Origin: Rossellomorea aquimaris
GTDB lineage: Bacteria > Bacillota > Bacilli > Bacillales > Bacillaceae_B
Assembly: GCF_035590735.1 (NCBI RefSeq)
Contig: NZ_CP141595.1
Location: forward strand, 2,451,001-2,515,000
DNA: 64,000 bases
Direction: 5' to 3'
The position numbers and the translations under genes are program-made. Positions 31,760 to 39,608 of the stretch are shown in pieces. Every line of letters begins with the position of its first letter. The stretch's first letter is position 1. Below the pieces are notes generated by a model. The model did no database searches. It was given only the letters and a program-made list of their open reading frames with translations, and was not told the DNA's origin.

Positions 31760-32680
31760 TTACCCAAATAGATTTTTAATGGATTTAAAGAAATCAGCGA
31801 TGGCATTTAATAAGCCAGTAAAGAAGTCAGACACTTTTTGCCCGAACCCTTCATCTTTGACAATTTCCTTAATCGTGGTTTGGATGTCATTCGTCAGGTC
31901 ATCTAATTGTTGTTGAACATTATCGAAGTTAATATCCAGTGACCTCATTTTTTCAAACAAATCGATTAATAACTGGCGATCCTCCGGGCTTAGCTCGATG
32001 TTCAGAGTTTGAAGCTTCTCTTCAACGATTTGTTCAACTTCTTCTTTCGTAGCGGGATCCTGTTCGGCTATTTCCTTCTTTATTTCGGTTAACAGGTTAC
32101 TGACTTCTTCCTTATCAATCCCAGCTTCTTTGGCAAGTTCTGTTGCCACGGTTAATTCCTCGTTGGCAACCTCCATCCGAACCGTATCAAGCTTCTCCCC
32201 ACTAACATCATACGCTTTATAAATTCCGACTAATGCAGAATGACCACTTACCTTCACAGGAGAGGCCACATCTACTACTGCGTTCTCGACGCCTGCAGTT
32301 AATAAAGCATTTGAATACATAGAATTCGTCACTTCCGTAATATTTTCCGGTGTCACAATATTTACCTTCAGACCCTCGCCTTTCTCTTTGCGAGTAATCA
32401 TGGCGGAGGAAAACATACGGGCATTACGGTTTTCACCTTCAATATACTTCACAAGGTCTTCGCCCGTTGCCGTAAACTCTTCCACTTCGGTTCCGTCTTC
32501 CATTCCTAATTGATCTTGAACCTCTTTCTTTTGTTCGCCGGTAAGGGTTTCCCCATATACAACGATAGGCAGGCCGAATTTTTCATTGATGCTTTTTTTA
32601 TCATTATCTGCAGCAAATGCTGGCTGGGTGAGGCCCACCATTAGTGATAATAGTAAGGCAATGGTAATCAATTTCTTCAT
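31760..32680 (-). CDS. Secreted DUF1002 protein, YpuA-like
   Basis: 306 residues with GGGAG upstream of ATG 32680. A signal peptide (KKLITIALLLSLMVGLTQPAFA, cleavage after AFA) leads to a DUF1002 domain: FGLPIVVYGETLTGEQKKEV, SAMITRKEKGEGLKVNIVTP and SALVGIYKAYDVSGEKL. A long acidic coiled-coil C-terminal region (EEVEQIVEEKLQTL) ends in KSIKNLFG. It resembles B. subtilis YpuA, whose role is unknown. It is convergent with the two-component operon, so no shared control is implied. Confidence 0.85.
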   Translation of the reverse strand: MKKLITIALLLSLMVGLTQPAFAADNDKKSINEKFGLPIVVYGETLTGEQKKEVQDQLGMEDGTEVEEFTATGEDLVKYIEGENRNARMFSSAMITRKEKGEGLKVNIVTPENITEVTNSMYSNALLTAGVENAVVDVASPVKVSGHSALVGIYKAYDVSGEKLDTVRMEVANEELTVATELAKEAGIDKEEVSNLLTEIKKEIAEQDPATKEEVEQIVEEKLQTLNIELSPEDRQLLIDLFEKMRSLDINFDNVQQQLDDLTNDIQTTIKEIVKDEGFGQKVSDFFTGLLNAIADFFKSIKNLFG

Positions 32681-32869
32681 TAATCATTCTCCCTTTTTCA
32701 TGATGGATAGGTAATAGAGCTATTCCACTCTTCCATTGTACTAGTCTCATTAAGTATGTTCATCCATCTAGAGTCTTATTTCTTTCTGTTGATTAGACGA
32801 ACAATACCAGAGGAAAGTTACAATGACTTTTTTGTGCACTACTATAACAGGCACGAAGCTACAACACAA

Positions 32870-32940
32870 AAAAGCTTAGTTCTGTTCACTAGAAATCCTC
32901 TATAGGGTAGAAGATACCAGGTGAATCAGAACTAAGCTTT
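32870..32940 (-). terminator. Long-stem terminator of the TauE-like gene
   Basis: AAAGCTTAGTTCTG with TCAC (32871-32890) pairs with GTGAATCAGAACTAAGCTTT (32921-32940), enclosing ~30 nt that contain a small inner hairpin (GGGTA/TACC). On the reverse strand TTTTTTG follows. Confidence 0.78.
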
Positions 32941-32947
32941 AAATGGT

Positions 32948-33724
32948 TTAAAGTATATCGAGCCAGATTTTAATCGCTGTAGCCAGGATTAAAACGGCTA
33001 GTATCATTTGAAGAACCTTTGTATTCATTTTCTTTCCTGCCATAGCGCCCAGTGGAGATGCAATTAAACTAGCTACGACCATAATCATAGCTGGTAGATA
33101 TTCCACTTGACCTGTCGATATCTTTCCGATTGTTGATCCGATTGAAGAAATCAACGTGATGGCAAGGGATGAAGCGATCGTCATTCTTGTAGGAATCTTA
33201 AGGACCACCAGCATAATCGGAACTAATAGGAAAGCTCCTGCCGCTCCAACGATACCTGCTCCAATCCCGACGATCAAAGCAAGTATCGCCGCTAACCACT
33301 TGTTAAATGTTACGTCCTCAAGGTTTATATCATCAATGCCTTTTTTGGGAATGAACATCATGATAGCCGCAATTAATGCAAGAATTCCATATACTATATT
33401 AATTCCAGCCTCACTCATGAATTTTGAACCATACCCTCCAATGAAGCTACCAATTAAAATACTTACACCCATGTATGTGATAAGAGTTCTATTAAGATAG
33501 CCTCCTTTACGGTAAGCCCAGACCCCACCCAGTGTGGCAAAGAATACCTGAACTGCGCTAATACCTGAAACTTCGTGAGCAGTGAATGTTGCTACTCCAA
33601 GCAATGGCGGAATATAAAGGAGCAGGGGGTATTTAATGATACTACCGCCGATCCCTACCATTCCTGATATATACGAGCCGACAAATCCGATTAGAAAGAT
33701 TGTAATAATAAATGCCAAATCCAT
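32948..33724 (-). CDS. TauE/SafE-family sulfite/anion exporter
   Basis: 258 residues, GAGGAGG before ATG 33724. About eight membrane helices with the TauE/SafE signatures [18 protein letters not shown] and [23 protein letters not shown]. Members export sulfite, thiosulfate or organosulfur anions. It follows the second rhodanese-MBL gene by 84 bp across a hairpin, so it likely removes sulfite or thiosulfate made by persulfide oxidation. This pairing matches known cst/sqr-type loci. Confidence 0.9.
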   Translation of the reverse strand: MDLAFIITIFLIGFVGSYISGMVGIGGSIIKYPLLLYIPPLLGVATFTAHEVSGISAVQVFFATLGGVWAYRKGGYLNRTLITYMGVSILIGSFIGGYGSKFMSEAGINIVYGILALIAAIMMFIPKKGIDDINLEDVTFNKWLAAILALIVGIGAGIVGAAGAFLLVPIMLVVLKIPTRMTIASSLAITLISSIGSTIGKISTGQVEYLPAMIMVVASLIASPLGAMAGKKMNTKVLQMILAVLILATAIKIWLDIL

Positions 33725-33748
33725 TGTGTTGTTCCTCCTCTTCTAATA

Positions 33749-33782
33749 AAACGGGAACCTCTCTGGCAGGTTCCCATTTTTA
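33749..33782 (-). terminator. Hairpin between rhodanese-MBL 2 and the TauE gene
   Basis: GGGAACCT pairs with AGGTTCCC around a 7-nt loop, with T-rich sequence after it on the reverse strand. It could partially terminate or stabilise the upstream mRNA. Confidence 0.7.
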
Positions 33783-33808
33783 TTATTTGTTTAGATTAGT
33801 ACGATTGA

Positions 33809-34936
33809 TTAACGAACTGCACAACGGTTTGGTCCAATTTCCATCTCACGCTGCTTCTCTTCATCTGGAGTTACTTTACCCATGTTCGTCTCACGAATTT
33901 CTTGATAAGCGTTTGGCTGAGGAGGAAGGTTTTCAGATACTAGCTTTCTGAATTCTTCTTCACTGTCGATATTTAAACCATGGTTTTTAGCAAATAATGT
34001 TCCCAACTTTTCACCTACGGATCCATCTTCATTTAATTCATCAATAATCATAAAGTGTGCCGGTAAAACGGTAAGCTCCATAGAAAGGTCTTTATACCGC
34101 TTGTAAAGACTTTCTCTAAGATCAGCTACCCAATCTTCTGCTTTTCCGGCAAGGTCAGGACGTCCGATACTGTCCACAAATAGAATATCACCTGATAATA
34201 AATACTTTCCGTCAATTACAAATGATGTTGACCCGATTGTATGCCCCGGTGAGTACAGAGCTGTAATATCAATGGTTGTATTTCCAATCACGACTTTATT
34301 CCCGTCTTCGAGTGAAGCAAATTCAAAGGTAACTTCTTCAGCATCTTTAGGAGGTAACCAATAGGTTGCATTTGTAGTTTCTGCAATGTTACGCCCACCA
34401 GAAATATGATCGGCATGCAAGTGAGTATCAAACACATTTGTAATCGTTGCGCCTTTTTCTTTTGCAAAGTCGATAAAGATATCAGTCATACGAGTAGCAT
34501 CGACGATCGCTGCTTCACCATTGGACACGACCATGTAAGATAGACAACCTTTGCCTAAACGTACAAACTGATAAAGTTCTCCACCATTTGTTAATTCACC
34601 CACTTTAACGGGTTCTAAATGTTCGCTCCAAGCTTTCATTCCGCCTTCAAGGTAAGAAACGTCCATCCCTTCATCCGAAATCATTTCCGCTACCATAATA
34701 GAAGAACCTTCTTTCGCACATACGACTATAATATCTTTGTCCTTAGGAAGTTGATTCATTATTTCTTCTACTCCATCTAAAAGATCGAAGTATGGGATGT
34801 TCAGGTATTCAAATTTTTCACCTTCAATTTTCCAATCTTCAAAGGCATCTGCATTTCGAACATCTAAAATGAATAAATCTTCTCTGTTCATGACTTTTTG
34901 AGCAACTTCTTTTGAATTCATTGGTTTGACTGACAT
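33809..34936 (-). CDS. Rhodanese-MBL fusion, persulfide-dioxygenase-like (paralogue 2)
   Basis: 375 residues, GGGAGG before ATG 34936. Same architecture as the protein at 26882: rhodanese with VVCAKEGSS (Cys73), MBL core [24 protein letters not shown] and [19 protein letters not shown], and the tail GPNRCAVR. The two are clearly paralogous over their whole length. Here it sits inside the cstR operon between the TusA-rhodanese gene and the TauE exporter. Its role is probably persulfide oxidation to sulfite coupled to rhodanese chemistry. Confidence 0.87.
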   Translation of the reverse strand: MSVKPMNSKEVAQKVMNREDLFILDVRNADAFEDWKIEGEKFEYLNIPYFDLLDGVEEIMNQLPKDKDIIVVCAKEGSSIMVAEMISDEGMDVSYLEGGMKAWSEHLEPVKVGELTNGGELYQFVRLGKGCLSYMVVSNGEAAIVDATRMTDIFIDFAKEKGATITNVFDTHLHADHISGGRNIAETTNATYWLPPKDAEEVTFEFASLEDGNKVVIGNTTIDITALYSPGHTIGSTSFVIDGKYLLSGDILFVDSIGRPDLAGKAEDWVADLRESLYKRYKDLSMELTVLPAHFMIIDELNEDGSVGEKLGTLFAKNHGLNIDSEEEFRKLVSENLPPQPNAYQEIRETNMGKVTPDEEKQREMEIGPNRCAVR

Positions 34937-34969
34937 AAATTTAACCTCCCAGTATTAGTGTTAATAATT

Positions 34970-35542
34970 TCACTTCACGTTCGATTCAACGTTTCCAGTC
35001 CAATCGCTCATGCCTGGAACTACATTGATTACATTATTGAATCCTTTTTCAGCTAATAGTTGCGCCGCCATGTCACTTCTGTTTCCTGTTCGGCAAACCA
35101 CATAAATGTCCTTGTCTTTATTCAATTCGCATGCACGTGTTTCAAGCTCTCCAAGAGGCATCGAGATTGAGCCAGGAATATGTTTGAATGCATATTCGGC
35201 TTTTTCACGGACATCCAGAACAACAACATTTTCATCGCCCAATTTACCTGCCAATGTATCATTATCTGTTACTGAGTCATGTTTACGCTCTACAGCCTCT
35301 TCACCACTTGATTTGCGGACAAAATGCTTCAGAACATCTCCTTCTTCAATAGTTCCGAGATAATCATGTCCGGAACTTTTTGCCCAAGCTTGAAGATCCG
35401 CCTTAGAACCCTTGTCTGTTGCTTGGATTTCAATCACTTGACCTGCTTCCAGGTTATTCATGGCCTTTTTTGTTTTTACGATCGGCATTGGACAAGCTAA
35501 TCCCTTTGCATCTAATACGAAATTTGATTGAATCGTGTTCAT
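34970..35542 (-). CDS. TusA-rhodanese fusion sulfurtransferase
   Basis: 190 residues from ATG 35542 (GGAGG seven nt upstream; the longer frame to 35557 is unsupported). The N-terminal TusA domain has LDAKGLACPMPIVKTKKAM with the CPxP cysteine. A linker (about 80-100) leads to a rhodanese domain, VVLDVREKAEYAFKHIPGSISMPL, active loop VVCRTGNRSDMA. Fusing a TusA carrier to a rhodanese recalls S. aureus CstA. It relays sulfane sulfur within the cytosol. Confidence 0.9.
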   Translation of the reverse strand: MNTIQSNFVLDAKGLACPMPIVKTKKAMNNLEAGQVIEIQATDKGSKADLQAWAKSSGHDYLGTIEEGDVLKHFVRKSSGEEAVERKHDSVTDNDTLAGKLGDENVVVLDVREKAEYAFKHIPGSISMPLGELETRACELNKDKDIYVVCRTGNRSDMAAQLLAEKGFNNVINVVPGMSDWTGNVESNVK

Positions 35543-35558
35543 TAATAAAACCTCCAAT

Positions 35559-35574
35559 TACCTCACAGGGTATA
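35559..35574. promoter_or_regulatory. CstR-type operator-like site before the TusA-rhodanese gene
   Basis: TTACCTCACAGGGTAT matches WWACY-N5-RGGTAT, 17 bp upstream of the start codon. Confidence 0.5.
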
Positions 35575-35591
35575 TTTCATTGCAAAAAAAA

Positions 35592-36071
35592 TTAGATGAA
35601 TAAGTTCACGTTACCATTTTCAGCATCCGCTAAATACGCAGCTACTCCAGCATACTCAATTTCTTCTAATAATTCGTCTTTGTGTAAACCTAATAAATCC
35701 ATTGTCATGGTACATGCAACCAGTTTGATATCCTGTTCCCTTGCCATGTCAATTAAATCAGGTAAAGGCATAGCATTATGCTTCTTCATGACACCTTTGA
35801 TCATTTTAGGACCCATGCCCATGAAATTCATGTTGGATAACCCTAGCTTATCTGCACCACGAGGCATCATACCCCCAAACATTTTCTCCATAAATCCTTT
35901 TTTCACAGGTACCATTTCTTCTTTTCTTAAAGCATTCAATCCCCAGAACGTATGGAAAATGGTTACGTCATGATCATAAGCTGCCGCACCGTTCGCAATG
36001 ATATATGCAGCCATCGCTTTATCATAATCTCCACTAAAGAGAATAATATTGGTTGTTTTTCTTTCTGACAT
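35592..36071 (-). CDS. DsrE/DsrF-like (DsrE2-type) sulfur-carrier protein
   Basis: 159 residues, AGGAGG before ATG 36071. It starts NIILFSGDYDKAMAAYIIANGAAAYDHDVTIF-like and has a Met/Gly-rich insertion (FGGMMPRGADKLGLSNMNFMGMGP). The conserved Cys lies in LVACTMTMDLLG, as in DsrE2/YeiE-type proteins. These carry persulfide and partner with TusA and rhodaneses, consistent with both neighbours. Confidence 0.88.
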   Translation of the reverse strand: MSERKTTNIILFSGDYDKAMAAYIIANGAAAYDHDVTIFHTFWGLNALRKEEMVPVKKGFMEKMFGGMMPRGADKLGLSNMNFMGMGPKMIKGVMKKHNAMPLPDLIDMAREQDIKLVACTMTMDLLGLHKDELLEEIEYAGVAAYLADAENGNVNLFI

Positions 36072-36086
36072 TGTATCTCCTCCTAT

Positions 36087-36113
36087 TTACTATAAGGGGT
36101 ATTGATCCCCTTA
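36087..36113. promoter_or_regulatory. CstR-like site overlapping a small palindrome
   Basis: TTACTATAAGGGGTAT (36087-36102) matches the sulfur operator pattern weakly. AAGGGG-N7-CCCCTT (36095-36113) forms a perfect small inverted repeat between the TusA and DsrE genes. Confidence 0.4.
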
Positions 36114-36120
36114 AAAAAAT

Positions 36121-36348
36121 TTATCCTTTTTTAATCCAGAATGTAAATACATCCTTTTCTTCATTTGAATCGAGCAATTCATGTCCTGTAGATTTAGCCC
36201 ACGCTGTTAAGTCACTTTTAGCACCTTTATCCGTTGTTTGAACCTCTAAAATTTGACCAGCTTCAATTTCTTTTATTGCCTTTCGAGTTTTCACAATAGG
36301 CATCGGGCAGGCTAATCCTTTTGCATCTAGTACTTTATCTGCTTTCAT
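36121..36348 (-). CDS. TusA-family sulfur-carrier protein
   Basis: 75 residues, AGGAGG before ATG 36348. LDAKGLACPMPIVKTRKAI carries the CPxP motif; QTTDKGAKSDLTAWAKSTGHELL completes the small alpha/beta fold. It passes persulfide sulfur between rhodanese and acceptor proteins. It closely resembles the TusA half of the fusion at 34970. Confidence 0.93.
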   Translation of the reverse strand: MKADKVLDAKGLACPMPIVKTRKAIKEIEAGQILEVQTTDKGAKSDLTAWAKSTGHELLDSNEEKDVFTFWIKKG

Positions 36349-36382
36349 TTATAATTCCTCCTAAGAATGATTGTTTCTCAAA

Positions 36383-36398
36383 ATACCTATAAGGGTAT
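36383..36398. promoter_or_regulatory. CstR-type operator before tusA
   Basis: ATACCTATAAGGGTAT is a near-perfect palindrome matching the sites at the cstR and rhodanese promoters, between cstR and tusA. Confidence 0.6.
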
Positions 36399-36437
36399 AT
36401 TAATTGATAAAAAAATAGATGTCAACTTCTTTTTTTA

Positions 36438-36695
36438 TCAACTCTTCACTAATAAATTCACTGCTTCTTTTACAAGGTCTTCTGTATTTTCACCCGTCTC
36501 TTGTGAATCCCTTACGCATTCTACAAGATTCATACTGACAATTAAGCCTACGGAACGGTCCAGAGCTGTTTTTGCTGCGGAAAGTTGTGTAATAACGTCT
36601 TTACAATCTTCCCCTTGCTCCATCATTCTAACGATTCCACGGAGCTGCCCTTCAACACGTTTAATTCGATTCTTAACTTGTGAATTGTATTCCAT
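36438..36695 (-). CDS. cstR: CstR-type persulfide-sensing repressor (CsoR/DUF156 family)
   Basis: 85 residues, AGGAGGTG before ATG 36695. The all-helical CsoR fold is clear: VKNRIKRVEGQLRGIVRMMEQGEDC, then LSAAKTALDRSVGLIVSMNLVECV. The pair Cys31 and Cys60 is kept, but the CsoR copper-ligand His four residues before the second Cys is Asn56 here. That combination marks CstR, which senses sulfane sulfur by forming di- or trisulfides between the two cysteines. Its promoter carries a palindromic operator in the spacer, so it autoregulates, and similar sites precede the other sulfur genes. Confidence 0.92.
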   Translation of the reverse strand: MEYNSQVKNRIKRVEGQLRGIVRMMEQGEDCKDVITQLSAAKTALDRSVGLIVSMNLVECVRDSQETGENTEDLVKEAVNLLVKS

Positions 36696-36739
36696 AAAGA
36701 CACCTCCTGTTGGCTTGTTGATTTCTTGCTACATTCATA

Positions 36740-36768
36740 ATGATATACCCCATTAGGTATAATGTCAA
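36740..36768 (-). promoter_or_regulatory. Promoter of the cstR operon with operator in the spacer
   Basis: Reverse strand: TTGACA (36768-36763), 17-bp spacer, TATCAT (36745-36740). The palindrome ATACCCCATTAGGTAT (36745-36760) fills the spacer. Confidence 0.78.
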
Positions 36769-36803
36769 GGAGATAATCCACAATTTTTATGAAAACAGCT
36801 AAA

Positions 36804-36839
36804 TAAAAAATGAGTACAATTTCTCTAATTGTACTCATT
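36804..36839 (-). terminator. Terminator of the M24 peptidase gene
   Basis: AATGAGTACAATT pairs perfectly with AATTGTACTCATT; on the reverse strand T6 follows. Confidence 0.9.
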
Positions 36840-36845
36840 CACTCA

Positions 36846-38102
36846 TTAAATAAGATAGAAGGCCATTTGCCTTTTCGCCATATATTCCAATCGATTCTGA
36901 ATGAAGGCAACGGGCTCTTCCAGATAAATCGGGACAATCTGATCCCATTCAGGAACGTATTGTTTGATGTTGAACTCCATGGCATAGCAGGTATTTGCTG
37001 TTAATGGCAGGTCGCCTTTTATAGGGATATCTCTTTGTTGATCATATAACCCCATTAAGGCCCCTGCTTCATGACAGTGGTTTCCTAAGGGGTGAGAATA
37101 AAGCATCGCCTCTATCCCCTCATCGCTTGCCTTTCTCATTACCCGCTGAAATACTTCGTTTCCTGTTCTTCCCACCTTCATTTCTTCTGTAATGATATCT
37201 TCAAATCTTAAGGCTGTTTGTAATGCGGATTGCAGTCCTTCAGGAGCTTCTTCTTCGCCTGGATAGAGAACGTAAGCAAGCTGCTGAGTGTCTGTCGTTA
37301 AACCAAGATAACGAATACCAAAATCCAAATGTACAATGTCTCCACATCGAATGATTTCCCCTTCTAATCGATCCATATCAGCACCTTTTCTTTGTAAATC
37401 GACCGTAGGGTAAAATGACGTTTCTATTCCTAAATCCAAGACTCGTTGCCTAATCCAATCGACTACATCTTCAGTCGTTGTGATACCTGGATGAATCACC
37501 GCTCCGGATAAAGCTTCTGCTGTTATTTGCCGCGCCAGTTCCGCTATTGAGGGATAGGCTATGAGTTCCTTCGATGTCCTCATTGACAGCCAATCAACAA
37601 TGATGTGTTGGGCAGATACAAATTTATTAGAGTACTCATCTAGTAACATCCCCAAATGTTGGTAAAACGAATAACTTAAACCATCTCCTGCTGCAAAGGT
37701 AGTGGAATAGTTTAACGCAATTGTATCAAGGTCATGATCTTCTACTAGACGTTTGAGGCACTCCCATTGATCACAATTTTCGGGATTCCATACCCGTTCA
37801 TAAAACGGCTCAAAGTTCGGATTGGGGTGCAGTACCCATCTTTTCACCTGTTGATTTTCGTCGAGGAAGAACACCAGAATCGTCAATCTTCTTGAACCGT
37901 CTATTGATGCTGGATAAAGCGTCTTCAGCACAGGATCTTCATTATACTCCCTGCCCGCAATAATCCACATATCTAGATTATGTTTTTTCATTAACGAAGG
38001 TAAAAGGGTATTAAGTCGGTGAAATAGCCAACGATTCTGTGTTTCTTCTCTTTTCTTCAACGGGAGAATTCCCGGTAAATGCTTATTGTCCCTACTCCTC
38101 AT
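36846..38102 (-). CDS. M24 (creatinase/Xaa-Pro peptidase-fold) protein
   Basis: 418 residues from ATG 38102 behind GAGGGAG; the longer frame uses a GTG directly on the RBS. The N-terminal creatinase domain (about 1-180) precedes a pita-bread domain with VHLDFGIRYLGLTTDTQ (metal Asp residues), HPLGNHCHEAG (metal His) and a late Glu in YAMEFNIKQYV. The last canonical Glu region is less clear (YLEEPVAF). The family covers prolidases and aminopeptidase P; the substrate is unassigned. It is monocistronic with a strong terminator. Confidence 0.82.
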   Translation of the reverse strand: MRSRDNKHLPGILPLKKREETQNRWLFHRLNTLLPSLMKKHNLDMWIIAGREYNEDPVLKTLYPASIDGSRRLTILVFFLDENQQVKRWVLHPNPNFEPFYERVWNPENCDQWECLKRLVEDHDLDTIALNYSTTFAAGDGLSYSFYQHLGMLLDEYSNKFVSAQHIIVDWLSMRTSKELIAYPSIAELARQITAEALSGAVIHPGITTTEDVVDWIRQRVLDLGIETSFYPTVDLQRKGADMDRLEGEIIRCGDIVHLDFGIRYLGLTTDTQQLAYVLYPGEEEAPEGLQSALQTALRFEDIITEEMKVGRTGNEVFQRVMRKASDEGIEAMLYSHPLGNHCHEAGALMGLYDQQRDIPIKGDLPLTANTCYAMEFNIKQYVPEWDQIVPIYLEEPVAFIQNRLEYMAKRQMAFYLI

Positions 38103-38171
38103 GGATATCACTCCCTCATTCCATTGTTTTCATTACACTCTTTCGACAAAAAATGATGTATCCCTTCTGAA

Positions 38172-38213
38172 AAATAAAAATGACCATTAGAGAAAATAGC
38201 CTAACGGTCATTG
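38172..38213 (-). terminator. Terminator of the ArsA-type ATPase gene
   Basis: TGACC-TTAG pairs with CTAA-GGTCA (one mismatch) about 40 bp beyond the stop; T-rich on the reverse strand. Confidence 0.7.
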
Positions 38214-38252
38214 GTTGAAAAGTTCATATGTATGCTAAATGCATCGTTCACC

Positions 38253-39194
38253 TCAAAAAACTTCTTTTTGTAGATGGTCTACAAATTTTTCAAGATGACG
38301 GATTGAACAGATATCTTCTTCTAGTAGTGGAATCCGATATAACGTTTGGTTTGTAAACTTCTCCATCATCATCTTTAAATATAGCTTTTCCTGCTCTCTC
38401 CTTTTTTCCAAGAACTCTCCATCCGCCTGAATGGGTAGGATCTTATTTATAATCAGTCCCCCTATATTCAATCCGTGATTGGACATCATTCCAATAGCCT
38501 TTTCAGTTTCAAGTATCGGAAGCCTTTCGGGAATGAGTACGAAAATGAATCCTGTTCTTTTTTGATCGAGAAGAATCCCCCGTACTTTTGAGAATTTTTC
38601 ACGACGCATTTGCAGCACCTCATAAATGGGATCTTCGACAGGCTCCCCATCATTTAATAGTTGTGAATAATTCTTGTTTGTTTTCTTTCGCCTTTCAAGC
38701 ATCCCGTCCATCCATACTCCCATCAGTTCAGGAAGGGATAATAGTCGAATTGTGTGGCCTGTAGGGGCTGTGTCAAAGATGATTTTATCGAATTCATTTC
38801 CTTCTTCGAGAATGATAGAAACCATTCGATCAAATAATGCAGCTTCTTCTGCCCCGGGTGCCGAGGCAGCCATATCAATTTGACGGTGCACCTCATTCAC
38901 CATTTTTGATTTAACCATTCCCTTTAAATTTCGTTTCACTCCATTGATGTATCGCTGTGTTTCGATGTGTGGGTTTATTTCTATTCCCCATAGATTTTCA
39001 AGTAATAGCGTTTTAAATTCCTTGATTTCTTGATGGAAGATGTCACCTAAATTATGAGCAGGATCCGTTGAAATGATCAACGTCTTCTTCCCCATATTTG
39101 CAAACATTACCGCTAAAGCAGAGGCAGATGTTGATTTTCCTACACCTCCTTTACCTCCTACAAAAAGAATTGACTGTTGTTGTAATTCATTCAT
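38253..39194 (-). CDS. ArsA/Get3-family P-loop ATPase
   Basis: 313 residues from ATG 39194, eight nt after GAGGGGG; an upstream in-frame start at 39275 overlaps the preceding gene and lacks an RBS. Deviant Walker A GGKGGVGKST near residue 13, then STDPAHNLGDIF (A-loop/switch I), FDTAPTGHTIRLLSLP (switch II). This is the ArsA/Get3 clade, ATPases that drive arsenite pumps or target tail-anchored proteins. No arsenic genes are near. It follows a small protein ending in Cys-Cys and cstA, suggesting a membrane-protein or metal-delivery role for that pair. Confidence 0.85.
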   Translation of the reverse strand: MNELQQQSILFVGGKGGVGKSTSASALAVMFANMGKKTLIISTDPAHNLGDIFHQEIKEFKTLLLENLWGIEINPHIETQRYINGVKRNLKGMVKSKMVNEVHRQIDMAASAPGAEEAALFDRMVSIILEEGNEFDKIIFDTAPTGHTIRLLSLPELMGVWMDGMLERRKKTNKNYSQLLNDGEPVEDPIYEVLQMRREKFSKVRGILLDQKRTGFIFVLIPERLPILETEKAIGMMSNHGLNIGGLIINKILPIQADGEFLEKRREQEKLYLKMMMEKFTNQTLYRIPLLEEDICSIRHLEKFVDHLQKEVF

Positions 39195-39217
39195 GTACAT
39201 ATCCCCCTCCCCATACT

Positions 39218-39487
39218 TCAACAACATCTGATTCCATCCAATGGTGAATGCTCCATTCCCATTCTTAAATGCCAATCGTGAAATTTCTCTATTATATATG
39301 GATAAAGTTCCAATGTGTAATAAAAAACGGGATTCGGCAGGCCAAGCATATCTGAATAGAGCAGTAATAAGAATAAATCATCCTCATCTCTTAATTCCCT
39401 GGCGATTTCAGTTTTGTGAGGGAGGCTAATCATTTCATCGTATAGCTGGATTATTCTTTTGAACTTTTCTTTCATAGACGAATCCAT
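39218..39487 (-). CDS. Small protein ending in Cys-Cys at the stop codon
   Basis: 89 residues from ATG 39487, 7 nt after AAGGAGGGG; the 138-residue frame to 39634 overlaps cstA and is not supported. The chain is helical with an aromatic, Leu-rich core (DLFLLLLYSDMLGLPNPVFYYTLELYPYI) and terminates in SPLDGIRCC followed by the stop. It lies 23 bp before an ArsA-type ATPase and after cstA. I recall an NCBIfam family named cory-CC-star for such proteins, but not its function. The C-terminal di-cysteine could bind a metal or be acylated. Confidence 0.75.
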   Translation of the reverse strand: MDSSMKEKFKRIIQLYDEMISLPHKTEIARELRDEDDLFLLLLYSDMLGLPNPVFYYTLELYPYIIEKFHDWHLRMGMEHSPLDGIRCC

Positions 39488-39563
39488 TCGTGTTCCCCTC
39501 CTTATTGTTCCTGCAATGTGGCGTGTTAATTTCGATAATCCTGTTCCTCCTTCAAAGATAATA

Positions 39564-39597
39564 AGAAAAAGGGGACTCAAGTGCGAGTCACCCTTAT
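39564..39597 (-). terminator. Terminator/attenuator between cstA and the CC-tail gene
   Basis: GGGGACTC and GAGTCACCC form a stem around 6 nt; on the reverse strand T5 follows, ~10 bp beyond the cstA stop. Confidence 0.75.
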
Positions 39598-39608
39598 CTA
39601 TCTCCTGA

